Assembly: GCF_009720525.1 (NCBI RefSeq)
Contig: NZ_CP043930.1
Span: 6,646,001 to 6,710,000, forward strand
Reading direction: 5' to 3'
DNA: 64,000 bases
DNA from: Gimesia benthica
GTDB taxonomy: Bacteria; Planctomycetota; Planctomycetia; Planctomycetales; Planctomycetaceae
Shown: piece after piece, positions 1 through 8,604 of the stretch
Layout of the letters: each line of letters begins with the position of its first letter
How positions within the stretch are numbered: position 1 is the first letter of the stretch
Notes under the pieces: generated by a model
Told to the model about the DNA's origin: nothing
Seen by the model: only the letters and a program-made list of their open reading frames with translations
The model's database searches: none
Made by a program: the position numbers and the translations under genes

Positions 1-1029
1 GCACTGGCGGGACTGCAGAATGAAGGAGGCCTGCATGCCTTCCAGTCAGCAGATGGGATTCATTGGAAGTTAATGCAGGAGAAGGCTGTGATTACAGAAG
101 GGGCCTTCGACTCGCAGAATCTGGCCTTTTGGGATGAGGATCATCAAACATATCGCACGTACTTTCGTGTATTTACAGGAGGAGTCACCAACTCCAAGAC
201 CTGGAAGCCAGAAGGGATCCGTGCGATTCAGACAGCGACTTCTGATGATTTTCTGAACTGGAGTGAAGGCATCGATCTGGTCTACGCTGATTCACCCGAC
301 GAGGAACTGTATACAAACCAGGTGAAGCCTTACCTGCGGGCCCCACATATTCGTATTGGTTTTCCTGCACGCTATGTTGAGCGTGGCTGGTCCGAGTCGA
401 TGCGGGCACTACCCGATCCGGAGCGTCGTCAATTGAGAGCCTCTTCGGTAGAACGCTACGGCACCGCGATCAGTGAAGGGCTGTTGATGGCCAGTCGGGA
501 TGGTATCCATTTTAAACGCTGGAACGAAGCCTTTCTGCGACCGGGCATTGAGCGTACAGGAACCTGGCAGTACGGGCATCAGTTTATCGCAGAACATCTG
601 GTCGAAACCGCTTCGGATCTGCCCGGTGCTCCGAATGAACTGTCACTCTATGCCGCTGAAGATTACTGGCATGGAAAAGGGGGCGCTCTCAGACGTTATT
701 CTTTGAGAATGGATGGCTTCACCTCGGTGCATGCCTCTCTTAAGGGAGGGGAACTGATTACGCAACCATTTGTGTTTGCGGGGAAGACACTGTCAGTCAA
801 CTTCTCAACTTCTGCGGCTGGAAGTATATGGGTGGGGCTGCAAACCGCTGACGGAAAGCCGATTGAAGGCTTTTCCCTGGCTGATTCCGTCGAACTCTTC
901 GGCGATACACTGGATCGCAAAGTCACCTGGAAACAGGGGGCAAACGTCAGTACGCTGGCTGGTAAACCAGTTCGTCTGCGGTTCAAGTTGAAAGATGCGG
1001 ACTTGTACTCGTTTCAGTTTCAGAAGTAG
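1..1029 (+). CDS. Glycosidase-like beta-propeller protein, 5'-truncated by the window edge
   Basis: The frame is open from base 1. The first in-frame ATG (73) lies inside the fold, since the codons before it read ...GLHAFQSADGIHWKLM, a typical propeller-blade motif. The true start is therefore upstream of the window. About 342 residues are visible. Repeated phrases of the type 'SADGIHWK', 'SDDFLNWSEG' and 'SRDGIHFKRW' are blade signatures of GH32/GH43-type five-bladed propellers. The last ~100 residues look like a separate beta-sandwich. Planctomycetes often carry secreted enzymes of this kind for polysaccharide breakdown, but the signal peptide and most catalytic residues are outside the window, so substrate and activity cannot be named. 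Confidence 0.7.
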   Translation, partial: ALAGLQNEGGLHAFQSADGIHWKLMQEKAVITEGAFDSQNLAFWDEDHQTYRTYFRVFTGGVTNSKTWKPEGIRAIQTATSDDFLNWSEGIDLVYADSPDEELYTNQVKPYLRAPHIRIGFPARYVERGWSESMRALPDPERRQLRASSVERYGTAISEGLLMASRDGIHFKRWNEAFLRPGIERTGTWQYGHQFIAEHLVETASDLPGAPNELSLYAAEDYWHGKGGALRRYSLRMDGFTSVHASLKGGELITQPFVFAGKTLSVNFSTSAAGSIWVGLQTADGKPIEGFSLADSVELFGDTLDRKVTWKQGANVSTLAGKPVRLRFKLKDADLYSFQFQK

Positions 1030-1090
1030 ATCGCCCAATCACTGCGAAATGATGCATCATCAGGATCACTGACAGGGATCAGGAGTCAGG

Positions 1091-1120
1091 TTGACCTGCA
1101 AGTGCCTGATCGCCCATAAT
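1091..1120 (+). promoter_or_regulatory. Putative sigma70-type promoter for the K+ channel gene
   Basis: TTGACC (1091-1096) and CATAAT (1115-1120) are separated by 18 bases. The pair lies about 75 bases upstream of the channel start codon in the only spacer before it. Assigned by motif only. Confidence 0.4.
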
Positions 1121-1195
1121 CTGCAGGCAGTTCAGTCAATGATACCCGCTGAAGTAATCTTGAATATCCCTCGTTGAAACGAACCATCACCACTT

Positions 1196-2047
1196 ATGAA
1201 TGAGCCTCAACCTGCTCCCCGACGTAAACCGGAACACTGGCGCGATCGCTGGTACGAGATCATTTTTGAAGCGGATACGCCTGCTGGGAAAATGTTTGAT
1301 GTCGTGCTACTGGTTGCCATTCTATTAAGTGTGCTGGTCATCATGCTCGAGAGTGTTCCTTCTCTGGATGAACAGTATGGTCAGGAATTCGGCTATGCCG
1401 AGTGGTTTTTTACCATTCTGTTTACGATTGAATATGCGGCCCGCATCAGCTGTGCCCGGCACCCTCTGCGGTACATCGTCAGCTTTTACGGCATCGTAGA
1501 CCTGCTCTCGATTCTGCCTACCTACCTGATGTTCTTCGCGCCGCTGGAAATGCAGAGTCTGGGCGTGATCCGCGCACTGCGGTTGTTACGTGCGTTCCGA
1601 ATTTTCAAGCTCGCCCACATGCTGACAGAAGCCTCGGAATTGCGGCGGGCGATCTGGGCCAGCCGTTCCAAAATCACAGTTTTCCTGGCAACTGTCGTAA
1701 TTGCTGTTGTGATCGAAGGGACCGCCCTGTATCTGATCGAGGGGGATCAGGACAGTGGATTTACTTCGATTCCTCAGAGCATGTACTGGGCAATCGTGAC
1801 CATGACGACTGTCGGATATGGGGATATCGCGCCGGTGACGCCGCTTGGAAAGTTTCTGGCGGCGGTCATCATGATTCTGGGTTACAGCCTGATTATTGTT
1901 CCAACGGGGATCGTTTCTGCGGAACTGGCACATCCCGGCGGAAAGAAGGCCTCACACTGGGTTACGACGCAGGTCTGTCCGGAATGCATGAAGGAAGGAC
2001 ACGATTCCGATGCTACCTTCTGTAAGTACTGCGGATCTAAACTCTGA
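1196..2047 (+). CDS. Voltage-gated K+ channel (6 TM) with C-terminal zinc ribbon
   Basis: 283 residues forming a K+-selective ion channel in the cytoplasmic membrane. S1-S3 occupy roughly residues 33-110. S4 (about 118-140) carries regularly spaced arginines in 'RALRLLRAFRIFK', a voltage sensor. S5 is about 158-182. The pore loop holds the selectivity filter TTVGYGD (residues 204-210), and S6 follows. The odd part is the end: after S6 the protein finishes with C-P-E-C ... C-K-Y-C (Cys261, 264, 276, 279), a small zinc ribbon, instead of the more usual RCK or cyclic-nucleotide domain. The gene is monocistronic and converges on the MFS gene with 8 bases between them. The K+ channel call is secure; the role of the zinc ribbon is unknown. 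Confidence 0.93.
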   Translation: MNEPQPAPRRKPEHWRDRWYEIIFEADTPAGKMFDVVLLVAILLSVLVIMLESVPSLDEQYGQEFGYAEWFFTILFTIEYAARISCARHPLRYIVSFYGIVDLLSILPTYLMFFAPLEMQSLGVIRALRLLRAFRIFKLAHMLTEASELRRAIWASRSKITVFLATVVIAVVIEGTALYLIEGDQDSGFTSIPQSMYWAIVTMTTVGYGDIAPVTPLGKFLAAVIMILGYSLIIVPTGIVSAELAHPGGKKASHWVTTQVCPECMKEGHDSDATFCKYCGSKL

Positions 2048-2055
2048 AGTCTTCG

Positions 2056-3411
2056 CTAATTCGCGGCTTCCGGTTCTGTAGCAGGCTTCTCGTCCTTAAA
2101 CAATGTCGGAGGATGAGCAGACCAGACGGCCAGGGCTGCCATCAGTGGGAGCGCCATGAACAGATAGAGCACCGGGTTGTAAGATCCGAAGTAATCAATC
2201 GACATGGCGACCGGCAGGGGCCCCAGGGCGGAAGCAAGGATCATCATTGACCAGGCCACGCCACGTACGGAGCCCTGATTCATGCGGCCATAATAGTTGA
2301 TCCAGACGACTGTGGCTGTGCTGCGAAAGATACTCCCGGTGATCCCCAGCAGGAAGGTGTAGACAACGACCATCCAGATCGCAGGCATGGTCAATACGAT
2401 GAGATTCGCCAGTGCCATGCAGAGCATGGAAAAGCAGAGGATGTAGCGGCTGGGGAAGCGGTCGGTCAACCAGCCGGCCGGGAACATCAGCAGAGTGGCA
2501 CACACGGCCTGAAAGGCCATCATGCGGATTGCCCAGTTTGTGGGCACGCCATGACTGCCCAGCAAGGCGATCTGATGAAAGACCAGTCCGGTACCGACCA
2601 AGGCATGAGTGGTGATCACCGAAAGCAGTTTCCAGAAGGTCGGGTCGCGAAGGACCTGGCGGACCGTCCAGGATTCAATCGTGGCTGTGATCAGGGGACG
2701 CTTTGACTTCTCTTCAGGATCGGGCTCGGGTTTCTGTTCGGGATCGATGCCATCCGGGTGCAGGCCGAGATCCTCGGGCCGGTTTCTCACGATAAAGATT
2801 CCCGGGAGGATCAGACAGACTGCCACGGTAACCGCGTGGAAGATCCAGCCTGTTTTCCAGCCATACTCGCTGATCAGCCAGCTATTAATAAAGGGGACTG
2901 TCATCACAGAAAAAGCGCTGCCAAAACCGGCCAGGGCTGTGGCACGTCCCCGTTTCTTTTCGAACCATTCGCCAACCATCCAGACCGAGATGAGTGTCAG
3001 TGCGCCCTGTCCCAGGCTGCGGACAAGGCTGAAGCCCAGATACAGGCTGCCCAGGGTATGGATCTGCGACATGAAGAAACAGGAGATCGCCAGACCAGTC
3101 GCCACGATCGGCAGGATGATGCGGGCACCCCAGTGATCCAGCATGCGACCGATGAAGGGGAGCAGACAGGCGCTGACAATGGTAGCGAATCCATAGGCGA
3201 GTGAGTACTGGGTTTCGGAAAGCCCGAGGCTCATCCGCATGGGATCTTTGAAGACAGCGACTGAGAAAGACTGACCAGGTGCGGACAGAAACTGGGCCAG
3301 TGCCGCGATTCCCAGAATGGACCAGCCGGGGAAAAATTTATAGGTGGGGAGTGCGATCTCTTCGAGACCACCCTTCAGTTCCACTTCTGCACAAGAGGAC
3401 TGTGAATTCAT
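2056..3411 (-). CDS. Major facilitator superfamily transporter
   Basis: 451 residues with about 12 hydrophobic segments split by a charged central loop (around residues 215-245, rich in Pro, Glu and Lys). The loop after TM2 carries 'GRMLDHWGAR', which fits the MFS G-x3-D-x2-G-x-R/K signature, and the second half has a matching 'GWLTDRFPSRY'. The overall pattern resembles the monocarboxylate/oxalate-formate type of MFS carrier, so a small organic anion is a plausible substrate, but none can be named from sequence. It is transcribed alone, with its own 5' region at 3412-3620. Confidence 0.9.
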   Translation of the reverse strand: MNSQSSCAEVELKGGLEEIALPTYKFFPGWSILGIAALAQFLSAPGQSFSVAVFKDPMRMSLGLSETQYSLAYGFATIVSACLLPFIGRMLDHWGARIILPIVATGLAISCFFMSQIHTLGSLYLGFSLVRSLGQGALTLISVWMVGEWFEKKRGRATALAGFGSAFSVMTVPFINSWLISEYGWKTGWIFHAVTVAVCLILPGIFIVRNRPEDLGLHPDGIDPEQKPEPDPEEKSKRPLITATIESWTVRQVLRDPTFWKLLSVITTHALVGTGLVFHQIALLGSHGVPTNWAIRMMAFQAVCATLLMFPAGWLTDRFPSRYILCFSMLCMALANLIVLTMPAIWMVVVYTFLLGITGSIFRSTATVVWINYYGRMNQGSVRGVAWSMMILASALGPLPVAMSIDYFGSYNPVLYLFMALPLMAALAVWSAHPPTLFKDEKPATEPEAAN

Positions 3412-3527
3412 TTCTAATCAGTTTCTTCCCTGGATATTTTTTCAGGATCGACCCGGGGCGGGCAACCGGTGGGAATTTCACTATAGCAGATCAGGAAATG
3501 GACACGTAACCTCTGTCGCCGCGGCTT

Positions 3528-3564
3528 TTGATAAAAAAACGGCTTCTTCATGTTTTTTTATCAA
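3528..3564. repeat. Perfect 13-bp AT-rich inverted repeat, possible bidirectional terminator
   Basis: TTGATAAAAAAAC (3528-3540) and its exact reverse complement (3552-3564) flank an 11-base spacer. It sits between the end of the MutL operon (3621, minus) and the MFS start (3411, minus). The A-run/T-run arrangement could terminate the operon transcript, but the stem is nearly all A:T. An operator for the MFS gene is the alternative. Confidence 0.5.
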
Positions 3565-3620
3565 TCAAAATATCAGCAGTCGCACACCGTGGCTGTATTA
3601 TCTTCTGCTCAAAACAAAAC

Positions 3621-4523
3621 TTAGAGACCGATTCCCAGCCAGTTGTGGAACAGGAAGTCCAGTCGACCACTGAGCAGTGCGATGCGTCCCATCACGGTGT
3701 AAGCGAAACTGGCACCGAAAGTGACCATCAAAAACCAGACGCCGAGACGGGAGACGTAATTCACGAAGCCTTCATGCTCAATGGAGAAGAAGAAGTAAAC
3801 CATACAGGAGACCACACCCACAATGATGATTGTGTTCTTGAGCGATTCCACGATCTGCCAGTTACCGTCTGCGCCAAAGACGACAAAGGGCATAATCGTA
3901 TTCTGCAACTGGCCGACGAAGTCTGCTTCCAGGTAACTGATGAGCCGAATTCCCGCGGTAGCACCGATGAAGAATGCCAGAGGCCAGCGGGCGAGCCAGC
4001 TTCCTTTAGGGGAAAGACGCAGCAGCAGCAAGACGCTCATGGCCAGTGGAATCAGATACCAGAGGTTGGCAGTCATCTCTCCCTCGTTGAGTTCGAGAAA
4101 GAAAATATCCCTCGCCTGGATTGGAAACAGTTTGCCGAACAGATTGGGGATGATTTCCGACCAGAACGCGACCACCATCGCATAGCCTGCCGAGACACCG
4201 ACGAACACGGATTCCGTGAATTTATAGATCGGATTATCGCCGTAGAGAAACGAGAAGATCGCCAGTGTGCAGAGAGCAGCCACCCAGAGACCAATCGTGC
4301 GGGAGAGTCCCACCTTAACTCCTGGTTGATCTTTTTCTGCTTCGGGGACGACTTGCGTTTTGGTCCACTCTACAGCCTGTTCCGCTCCCTCAACTGAGGA
4401 CTTCGCTTCCACGGGAACGTCACGTACATAGACGCGGCCACTTTTTTTGTCGATCGTCTGAAAGAGCAGGAACCCGCCACCAGCGACCATCAAGATTGTC
4501 CAGATGAGTGTAGATTGTTTCAT
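3621..4523 (-). CDS. Membrane protein, last gene of the MutL-ATPase operon
   Basis: 300 residues that I do not recognise as a named family. An N-terminal hydrophobic segment (about 8-22) is followed by a polar stretch (25-70) and then about six further hydrophobic segments, so it is an integral membrane protein with one soluble loop near the N-terminus. Its start overlaps the stop of the preceding gene by 4 bases (4520-4523), which suggests translational coupling within a seven-gene operon. By position it is likely part of the same membrane complex as its neighbours. No catalytic motif is evident. Confidence 0.75.
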   Translation of the reverse strand: MKQSTLIWTILMVAGGGFLLFQTIDKKSGRVYVRDVPVEAKSSVEGAEQAVEWTKTQVVPEAEKDQPGVKVGLSRTIGLWVAALCTLAIFSFLYGDNPIYKFTESVFVGVSAGYAMVVAFWSEIIPNLFGKLFPIQARDIFFLELNEGEMTANLWYLIPLAMSVLLLLRLSPKGSWLARWPLAFFIGATAGIRLISYLEADFVGQLQNTIMPFVVFGADGNWQIVESLKNTIIIVGVVSCMVYFFFSIEHEGFVNYVSRLGVWFLMVTFGASFAYTVMGRIALLSGRLDFLFHNWLGIGL

Positions 4524-5383
4524 CGATACAGTCCCAGCTTACGTTCCCAGAAGTAAATCACATTTCCCAGTACAATCAATCCGATCAGGAGGACATGGGC
4601 CACCAACTGAGGGCCCATGCGTTTGAGTCCCTCTTTCGCTGCCGGATTGTCCTCCAGTTGGGGGTAGGCGTTGATGATGGCCTGTTCGTATTCCGCAGCA
4701 CCTTTGATCGCAGCGATCATGCCGATTAACTGCTTGGGGATGTAAGGCAGCATGATCGGAGCCTGAACTCCGGTGCAACCAACGACCGTGGGAATATCGA
4801 AAGGAGCAGACCCATAGAGCACCCATTCCTTGGAGCCCGGGTAGCCGGCACTCACATTGACCAGCAGATCGACCTGCTGAATGTTCTTCAGGTTTTTCGT
4901 GAGTGGGAGATTATCGAGGCTGGTGCTGTTGATGTCGGTCGAATATGTTTTTTTCAAATCTTCTACGACCAGCTTAATCACCCCTTCATTCCCGGTACGA
5001 AAACCAAGGTTCACGTATTTGGTGCCATACTTGCCTTTGTAGGTATCGGGGAATTCATTTTCCAGAATATCAACCGAACGCTGAATCATGGGAACTCCCT
5101 GTGGCCAGAGTGTCATGAAGTAAATGTTGTGTTTTTTCAAAGCGCAGTGGCGGGTGAATGCAGAAGCCATCGGCTGAAGTTCGCCTTCACTGGCCGGATC
5201 GTAATCGAGGGCAATGAAGATATTGGAGCCATCAGGCAGATCGTCGACCGCGTGAAAGACGGACATCACCTGGTCAGAAGGTTTTTCCGGAAAGGTTGTC
5301 CCCATAATGAGGGGAATCGCGACCGCAAACAGCATCAGCAGAAAGATCCAGCGGCGGTCCAGGTTTTGTAGAAACTGTAACAT
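4520..5383 (-). CDS. Membrane-anchored protein with large soluble domain, MutL-ATPase operon
   Basis: 287 residues. One hydrophobic helix near the N-terminus (about 13-29) and one near the C-terminus (about 260-280) bracket a soluble domain of about 230 residues. The domain alternates strands and helices like a Rossmann-type fold (for example 'NIFIALDYDPAS', 'QVDLLVNVSAGYPGS'). The end of the domain, 'QAPIMLPYIPKQLIGMIAAI', recalls the corresponding region of the DUF6754-like protein two genes upstream ('PTQLPFF...LIGEEFFAAS'), so the two may be distant relatives. Family unknown; function inferred only from operon membership. Confidence 0.75.
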   Translation of the reverse strand: MLQFLQNLDRRWIFLLMLFAVAIPLIMGTTFPEKPSDQVMSVFHAVDDLPDGSNIFIALDYDPASEGELQPMASAFTRHCALKKHNIYFMTLWPQGVPMIQRSVDILENEFPDTYKGKYGTKYVNLGFRTGNEGVIKLVVEDLKKTYSTDINSTSLDNLPLTKNLKNIQQVDLLVNVSAGYPGSKEWVLYGSAPFDIPTVVGCTGVQAPIMLPYIPKQLIGMIAAIKGAAEYEQAIINAYPQLEDNPAAKEGLKRMGPQLVAHVLLIGLIVLGNVIYFWERKLGLYR

Positions 5384-5386
5384 GGG

Positions 5387-6118
5387 TTATGCCTCCTGAT
5401 CCGACCCGAGGTAAGAACGATCGACGCCCAGCAGGACTTTCAATGAGGTCGAAGCCACTCCCAATGCGATTCCAATCGTGATGGCCCGCATGCCGGGGGT
5501 GGTGAAAACGTCCATAATGATTTGCGAAAGATGCGGTAATCTAAAGTCACTGTAGTAGACTTCCTTGAAGCCCATGATGGGTTCTTCGGGAAGCCAGCTG
5601 CCGGTAAGCCATTCGCCGGCATAGGTTCGTCCCAGCAGGACAATCACGGCGATGACCAGCAGAATCGTCGCTTCCGTGTTTTTGGCCCGGAAGGCACGAA
5701 ATGCAGCGGATGAAATATAAAAGGCGAGCAGGGCAAACATGGTCGCTGAGAGTGGATAGAAGATATACTCGAACAGCCACCAGAATGCGCTGCCTTCCTC
5801 CAGAAAGTCTCCCGACCAGGGCAGCTCTGCGGCATTGATATTGGGATGCACGCCGACCTTGAATAACCCGACGAACAGGGTGATAAAAAACGCAATCAGC
5901 GTGACTGCAGCATAACCCCAGCCCGGCTGTTGTGCTGAAATTTTCTGTAACTGCATTTTGAGCAGGTTTCCGCCGCCGAGAATAAACGCGAAGGCTGCCA
6001 GGATATTAAACCAGGCCATCGCGGTATTTCCCCAGTCCACGAATTTGGGGATGAAGGCCGTGCCGATCAGCACGAAGCCTGTCACCGCAGAGATCAACAG
6101 GGGGATTGTCCGTTTCAT
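5387..6118 (-). CDS. Polytopic membrane protein, MutL-ATPase operon
   Basis: 243 residues with about six or seven predicted transmembrane segments and short loops, typical of a membrane core subunit. No transporter signature is visible. It is separated from the upstream gene by 2 bases and from the downstream gene by 3 bases, so it is clearly co-transcribed. Together with the 300- and 287-residue neighbours it would provide the membrane part of a complex serviced by the operon's ATPase. Family not recognised. Confidence 0.75.
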   Translation of the reverse strand: MKRTIPLLISAVTGFVLIGTAFIPKFVDWGNTAMAWFNILAAFAFILGGGNLLKMQLQKISAQQPGWGYAAVTLIAFFITLFVGLFKVGVHPNINAAELPWSGDFLEEGSAFWWLFEYIFYPLSATMFALLAFYISSAAFRAFRAKNTEATILLVIAVIVLLGRTYAGEWLTGSWLPEEPIMGFKEVYYSDFRLPHLSQIIMDVFTTPGMRAITIGIALGVASTSLKVLLGVDRSYLGSDQEA

Positions 6119-6120
6119 TA

Positions 6121-7455
6121 TTAAAAACCTCCCTTACCAAGGATGTTCTCTTTGATGTAGGTCTGAGCTGACTCCAGGGAAGTCGGTGCTTCCTGTTCTG
6201 CAGGAGCTGCCTTGGCTTCAAAAGCAGCAAGGGTGGCAATCACGCAGCCAACGACCAGCACGATGCCTCCCACCAGCTTGCCGAAGTCCTGTCCCTTGAG
6301 ACTCCCCAGCTGCTGAGGTTCCCGTGACAGGTAAGCGGAAGCGGCGAAGAACTCTTCGCCGATCAAAGTGAAGTCACAGGCAGCGACGAAGAAGGGGAGC
6401 TGAGTCGGCATGGCTGTGCCGGCAACCTGAATCGCACCGACCGAGTTTCCGGTTTCTGCCAGAATCAGGGACTCGGCGTAAAACGCACCCATATAGAAAC
6501 AGGCGGCGGGTTTGTCTCGCACCATTTTGCCAGTCACGCTGGCGACATAACCAAACTGCTCGTCGGTGATGTAGTAAATATCGTCTTCGTTGTATTCATC
6601 AGGACGACCCGCGGCGAGGTATGCGGCTTCCACGGTATCGCGGGCGGTGGTCATCACCAGGGAGCGTGAAGTGGGGACTTCCAGAGTCGCACGATAGTCG
6701 GCGGTTGTTTCTGCGACCTGGGCCAGTACGGTGATGCCGGCGACAGTCTGGATATCGTTAATGTCCTGAATACCGGGAACGAACAGGCAGGAGCGTCCCA
6801 TTTCGGTCGCGCGGCCCACTGCATCGGTGATCGCTTCCAGACCGGCGATTTTGCGGACCTTGAGTTTCTTTCCCCGGCGGGCCATTTCAATGAACATGAT
6901 GACTGACCCGCAGATCAGAAGCACAAACATGGCAAACCAGCCCCGTTGGAGATTGAACCATTGCAGCTGCGCTACCACTGGTTGCTCGAGAACGACTGGC
7001 GTTGATACCAGTCCCTCCTGACCGATGGCTTGAATCTGATACAGGTAAGGGACATCAGTTTCACAATTGGAATCGCGGAATTTATTGACACTATAGGTGG
7101 TCTCGCCGACAAGCTGGTATTCGTTCATGTCCTTGATGACTTCGACGATCATTTCTTTACCGCCGACTTCGACTGTGAGCTTTGTTCCCGGTGTCAATGT
7201 TTTGGCATCACCGGTGAAAACCTTTCGTGAAATGACATATCGCAGGACTTTCCGCGGTTTGGTCTGTTCTTCATCGTCGGGAGAAAGAGTCCAGCTCAAA
7301 TCAATGGCGGTCCCTGCATCTCCGGGGACATCCTGAGCCTGGAAATTGGCCGGTGGAGCAGGAGCCTCTGCTCCCAGCGCCGGTGACAGCAGCAGGCAGA
7401 GCATCAGCAGCGGAAGCAGCGTCTGTTTCAGCATATGATTAAATGAACTGATCAT
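6121..7455 (-). CDS. DUF6754-like exported membrane protein with Fn3-like N-terminal domain
   Basis: 444 residues. A signal peptide (about 8-28, starting from either Met1 or Met8) is followed by a beta-sandwich-like region resembling fibronectin type III ('PPANFQAQDVPGDAGTAIDLSW', about 35-165). A transmembrane helix (about 170-190) follows, then a mixed alpha/beta domain (about 200-385) and a final hydrophobic helix (about 390-410) before a short tail. The central domain matches my recollection of DUF6754, an uncharacterised family seen next to MutL-type ATPases; this should be confirmed by a profile search. Gaps to neighbours are 2 and 3 bases. Confidence 0.7.
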   Translation of the reverse strand: MISSFNHMLKQTLLPLLMLCLLLSPALGAEAPAPPANFQAQDVPGDAGTAIDLSWTLSPDDEEQTKPRKVLRYVISRKVFTGDAKTLTPGTKLTVEVGGKEMIVEVIKDMNEYQLVGETTYSVNKFRDSNCETDVPYLYQIQAIGQEGLVSTPVVLEQPVVAQLQWFNLQRGWFAMFVLLICGSVIMFIEMARRGKKLKVRKIAGLEAITDAVGRATEMGRSCLFVPGIQDINDIQTVAGITVLAQVAETTADYRATLEVPTSRSLVMTTARDTVEAAYLAAGRPDEYNEDDIYYITDEQFGYVASVTGKMVRDKPAACFYMGAFYAESLILAETGNSVGAIQVAGTAMPTQLPFFVAACDFTLIGEEFFAASAYLSREPQQLGSLKGQDFGKLVGGIVLVVGCVIATLAAFEAKAAPAEQEAPTSLESAQTYIKENILGKGGF

Positions 7456-7458
7456 GGT

Positions 7459-8592
7459 TTATCCTTCGATGAGTTCTACATTGGCACGCGGGACAATCAC
7501 TTTCTCACCCGAATCAAGAATGACTTCGAGTACCCGGGACTGGGAACCTGATTCCAGCGTTCTCAACTCGGTGGGCATCTCGCCGACTTCTCCCAGCAGC
7601 CCAAAATAGGGATCGCGAATGATTCGGACCGGGACGCCGGTCTCCAGCAGACCGGAAGTGACTTCAACGTCTTCCGCGGAAGAGTCGGAGGTCATGCTTA
7701 TATCCAGCGGGATGACGATTTCCGGTCGAAGCACACCTGCCCGGATCTGGGTTGTCCCATTCACGGCGGCTTCCGCTCCCTCCCGTTCTTTGAGCAGGTT
7801 AAACGTTCGATCGGCCATCGCGATGTCCCCGAAACCCTCGGTAATGATCAGAGTGGTTCCGAGATGCTCAGAACCGGTGACCGCGACACCCAGGTCATAG
7901 CCCAGGATCTCTTTGAGGTCTTCGTCATCGATCCCACCCGAAACAATGGCTGCAGCCCCGAGTTCGATGCCACGTTTGACTGCGGTGCCGGTCATGCGGG
8001 CTCCGCCAATCACGATTTTACCTTTAATCGATTCGTCGAGCAGGTCTTCTGTCAATGGCTGGTCCTTGATCTGGCAGGCAAACTGAATCTTGCCATAAGC
8101 TTCCCCGCCGATTCCCAGAATTCCCTGCAGGAAGGTGACTTGAGATTCAATGACGACGCCCTGTCCGGGAATCACCTCTTTGATAATGCCTGCCTGATAG
8201 GCTCGCACCTGGATCGGCAGGGGGGCGCCGCGGAGGATCACCTGTCCGGTGACATGAGAAATCGATTCGATGGTCCCTGCGGTTTTGGCTTTCGTTTCTG
8301 ATTTGAAGAATCCGAAGATACCTTTACTGCGAGCCAGGAGGTCGCCCACCTGGACTTCGTCGCCTTCCTGGAAGAGCATACAGCCGGGAACTTCAGCGGG
8401 CGCGACGGAGATCTGGTTGGCAACGTTGATCGGTGTAACATCGCCGGGCATGAAGGTCTGAGCGACAATCTGCTGTGCGGTAACCTGTTCGCCGACCTTA
8501 ACGAGCACATCGCCGGGGATCGGAAGAATCCGTCGACTGGAATGCAGCGTTTGCCTGCGTACCTGTAATCCTGGAGAATAAGCCTGTGTCAT
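7459..8592 (-). CDS. Barrel-sandwich/KOW-like adaptor protein, MutL-ATPase operon
   Basis: 377 residues, soluble, without a signal peptide. The first half contains repeated 'G-D-x-V/L-x-x-G' phrases ('PGDVLVKVGEQV', 'EGDEVQVGDLLA', 'TAGTIESIS') typical of biotinyl/lipoyl barrel-sandwich hybrid domains like those in RnfC or NqrA. The middle has 'KGKIVIGGARMTG' and 'GAAAIVSGGIDDEDL'. The last ~60 residues ('VPVRIIRDPYFGLLGEV ... VIVPRANVELIEG') look like a KOW/SH3 barrel. It lies directly between the ATPase gene (12-base gap) and the DUF6754-like gene (3-base gap), so it may link the soluble ATPase to the membrane subunits. I do not recognise a named family. Confidence 0.65.
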   Translation of the reverse strand: MTQAYSPGLQVRRQTLHSSRRILPIPGDVLVKVGEQVTAQQIVAQTFMPGDVTPINVANQISVAPAEVPGCMLFQEGDEVQVGDLLARSKGIFGFFKSETKAKTAGTIESISHVTGQVILRGAPLPIQVRAYQAGIIKEVIPGQGVVIESQVTFLQGILGIGGEAYGKIQFACQIKDQPLTEDLLDESIKGKIVIGGARMTGTAVKRGIELGAAAIVSGGIDDEDLKEILGYDLGVAVTGSEHLGTTLIITEGFGDIAMADRTFNLLKEREGAEAAVNGTTQIRAGVLRPEIVIPLDISMTSDSSAEDVEVTSGLLETGVPVRIIRDPYFGLLGEVGEMPTELRTLESGSQSRVLEVILDSGEKVIVPRANVELIEG

Positions 8593-8604
8593 AGTGTCGG
8601 TTCT

